Shown: positions 63,864 through 64,000 of the stretch, piece after piece
Position numbering within the stretch: the first letter of the stretch is position 1
How the letters are laid out: every line of letters starts with the position of its first letter
DNA from: Marinobacter shengliensis
GTDB lineage: Bacteria > Pseudomonadota > Gammaproteobacteria > Pseudomonadales > Oleiphilaceae
Assembly (NCBI RefSeq): GCF_003007715.1
Contig: NZ_PXNO01000007.1
Location: forward strand, 62,001-126,000
DNA length: 64,000 nt
Reading direction: 5' to 3'
The notes under the pieces: generated by a model
Databases searched by the model: none
The model's input: the letters and a program-made list of their open reading frames with translations, nothing else
What the model was told of the DNA's origin: nothing
Position numbers and translations under genes: made by a program

Positions 63864-64000
63864 ATGATCTGGCATCAGAACACCATCGAACTGGCCCCGC
63901 TGCCACGGGGCTTTCACCTGGTCACCAATGAAATTCTGGCCCAGGCGCCAGAGCTGACCAATTGCGAAGTGGGGCTGCTGCACCTGTTTATCCAGCACAC
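63864..64000 (+). CDS. yjbQ: YjbQ/UPF0047 family protein (cut by window end)
   Basis: The first 45 codons are present, from an ATG with GGAGG 7 bases upstream. The stretch QNTIELAPLPRGFHLVTNEI and CEVGLLHLFIQHT is typical for this small family, for which thiamine-phosphate synthase activity has been shown in E. coli YjbQ. It follows the aspartoacylase gene by 14 bases. Confidence 0.88.
   Translation, partial: MIWHQNTIELAPLPRGFHLVTNEILAQAPELTNCEVGLLHLFIQH

Noticed and set aside
1..64000. CRISPR arrays, prophage, insertion sequences and integrases
   Set aside because: No regularly spaced repeats, transposase or phage-like proteins were seen on either strand.

Overview
The window is a dense, gene-rich chromosomal segment of a gammaproteobacterium. 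Gene order closely follows the Pseudomonas/Marinobacter type: proA-nadD-rsfS-rlmH-mrdA-mrdB-rlpA-dacA-ybeD-lipB, rpsF-rpsR-membrane protein-rplI-dnaB-alr, and lolB-ispE-tRNA-Gln-prs-rplY-pth-ychF divergent from hemA-prfA-prmC-moeB. A pyrophosphate-type phosphofructokinase, an Anr-like regulator and several GGDEF and chemoreceptor genes fit a marine Marinobacter-like organism. That genus is inferred from gene order and content only; no rRNA gene is present. I see no prophage, insertion sequence, CRISPR array or integron.

Layout. 0-3.6 kb: a minus-strand operon whose three genes overlap by ATGA (two membrane proteins with degenerate GGDEF domains, then a DedA-PAP2 fusion). 3.7-12.7 kb: proline/NAD synthesis, ribosome maturation, the elongasome (PBP2, RodA), RlpA, PBP5/6 and lipoyl transfer. 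12.7-18.5 kb: an active-type diguanylate cyclase, an AarF/UbiB-like kinase overlapping a YqaA gene tail to tail, a chemoreceptor and a glutaredoxin. 18.6-26.2 kb: PPi-type phosphofructokinase, Mpl, UbiX, an acyl-CoA dehydrogenase, an unknown large lipoprotein and a potassium channel. 26.5-34.9 kb: tRNA-Leu, RNase R, RlmB, the S6/S18/L9 operon, DnaB and alanine racemase. 35-39 kb: unknown proteins, an Anr-type regulator with a perfect FNR box, an RbgA-like GTPase and a Spy-like periplasmic protein. 39-46.6 kb: an MMPL/RND exporter, a chemoreceptor, LipA, O-acetylhomoserine sulfhydrylase and a serine hydrolase. 46.7-58 kb: tRNA-Met, YchF, Pth, L25, Prs, tRNA-Gln, IspE, LolB, a TPR lipoprotein, HemA, PrfA, PrmC and MoeB. 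58-64 kb: a long inverted-repeat element, photolyase, an unknown protein, MscS, and RimB-RimK-aspartoacylase-YjbQ (cut by the window end).

How the genes work together. Much of the window serves cell-envelope growth and recycling: PBP2, RodA, RlpA, DacA, Mpl, Alr, LolB, and a fused flippase-phosphatase that could recycle undecaprenyl phosphate. Another large part serves translation and ribosome modification: RsfS, RlmH, RlmB, S6, S18, L9, L25, PrfA, PrmC, Pth, RbgA and RimK. The S6 protein encoded here ends in an acidic Asp-Glu-Glu-Glu tail, the expected substrate of the RimK also encoded here. The most interesting candidates are the DedA-PAP2 fusion behind two degenerate GGDEF proteins, and the rim cluster, which carries a possible glutamate ligase, a protease and a possible deglutamylase side by side with a mechanosensitive channel.
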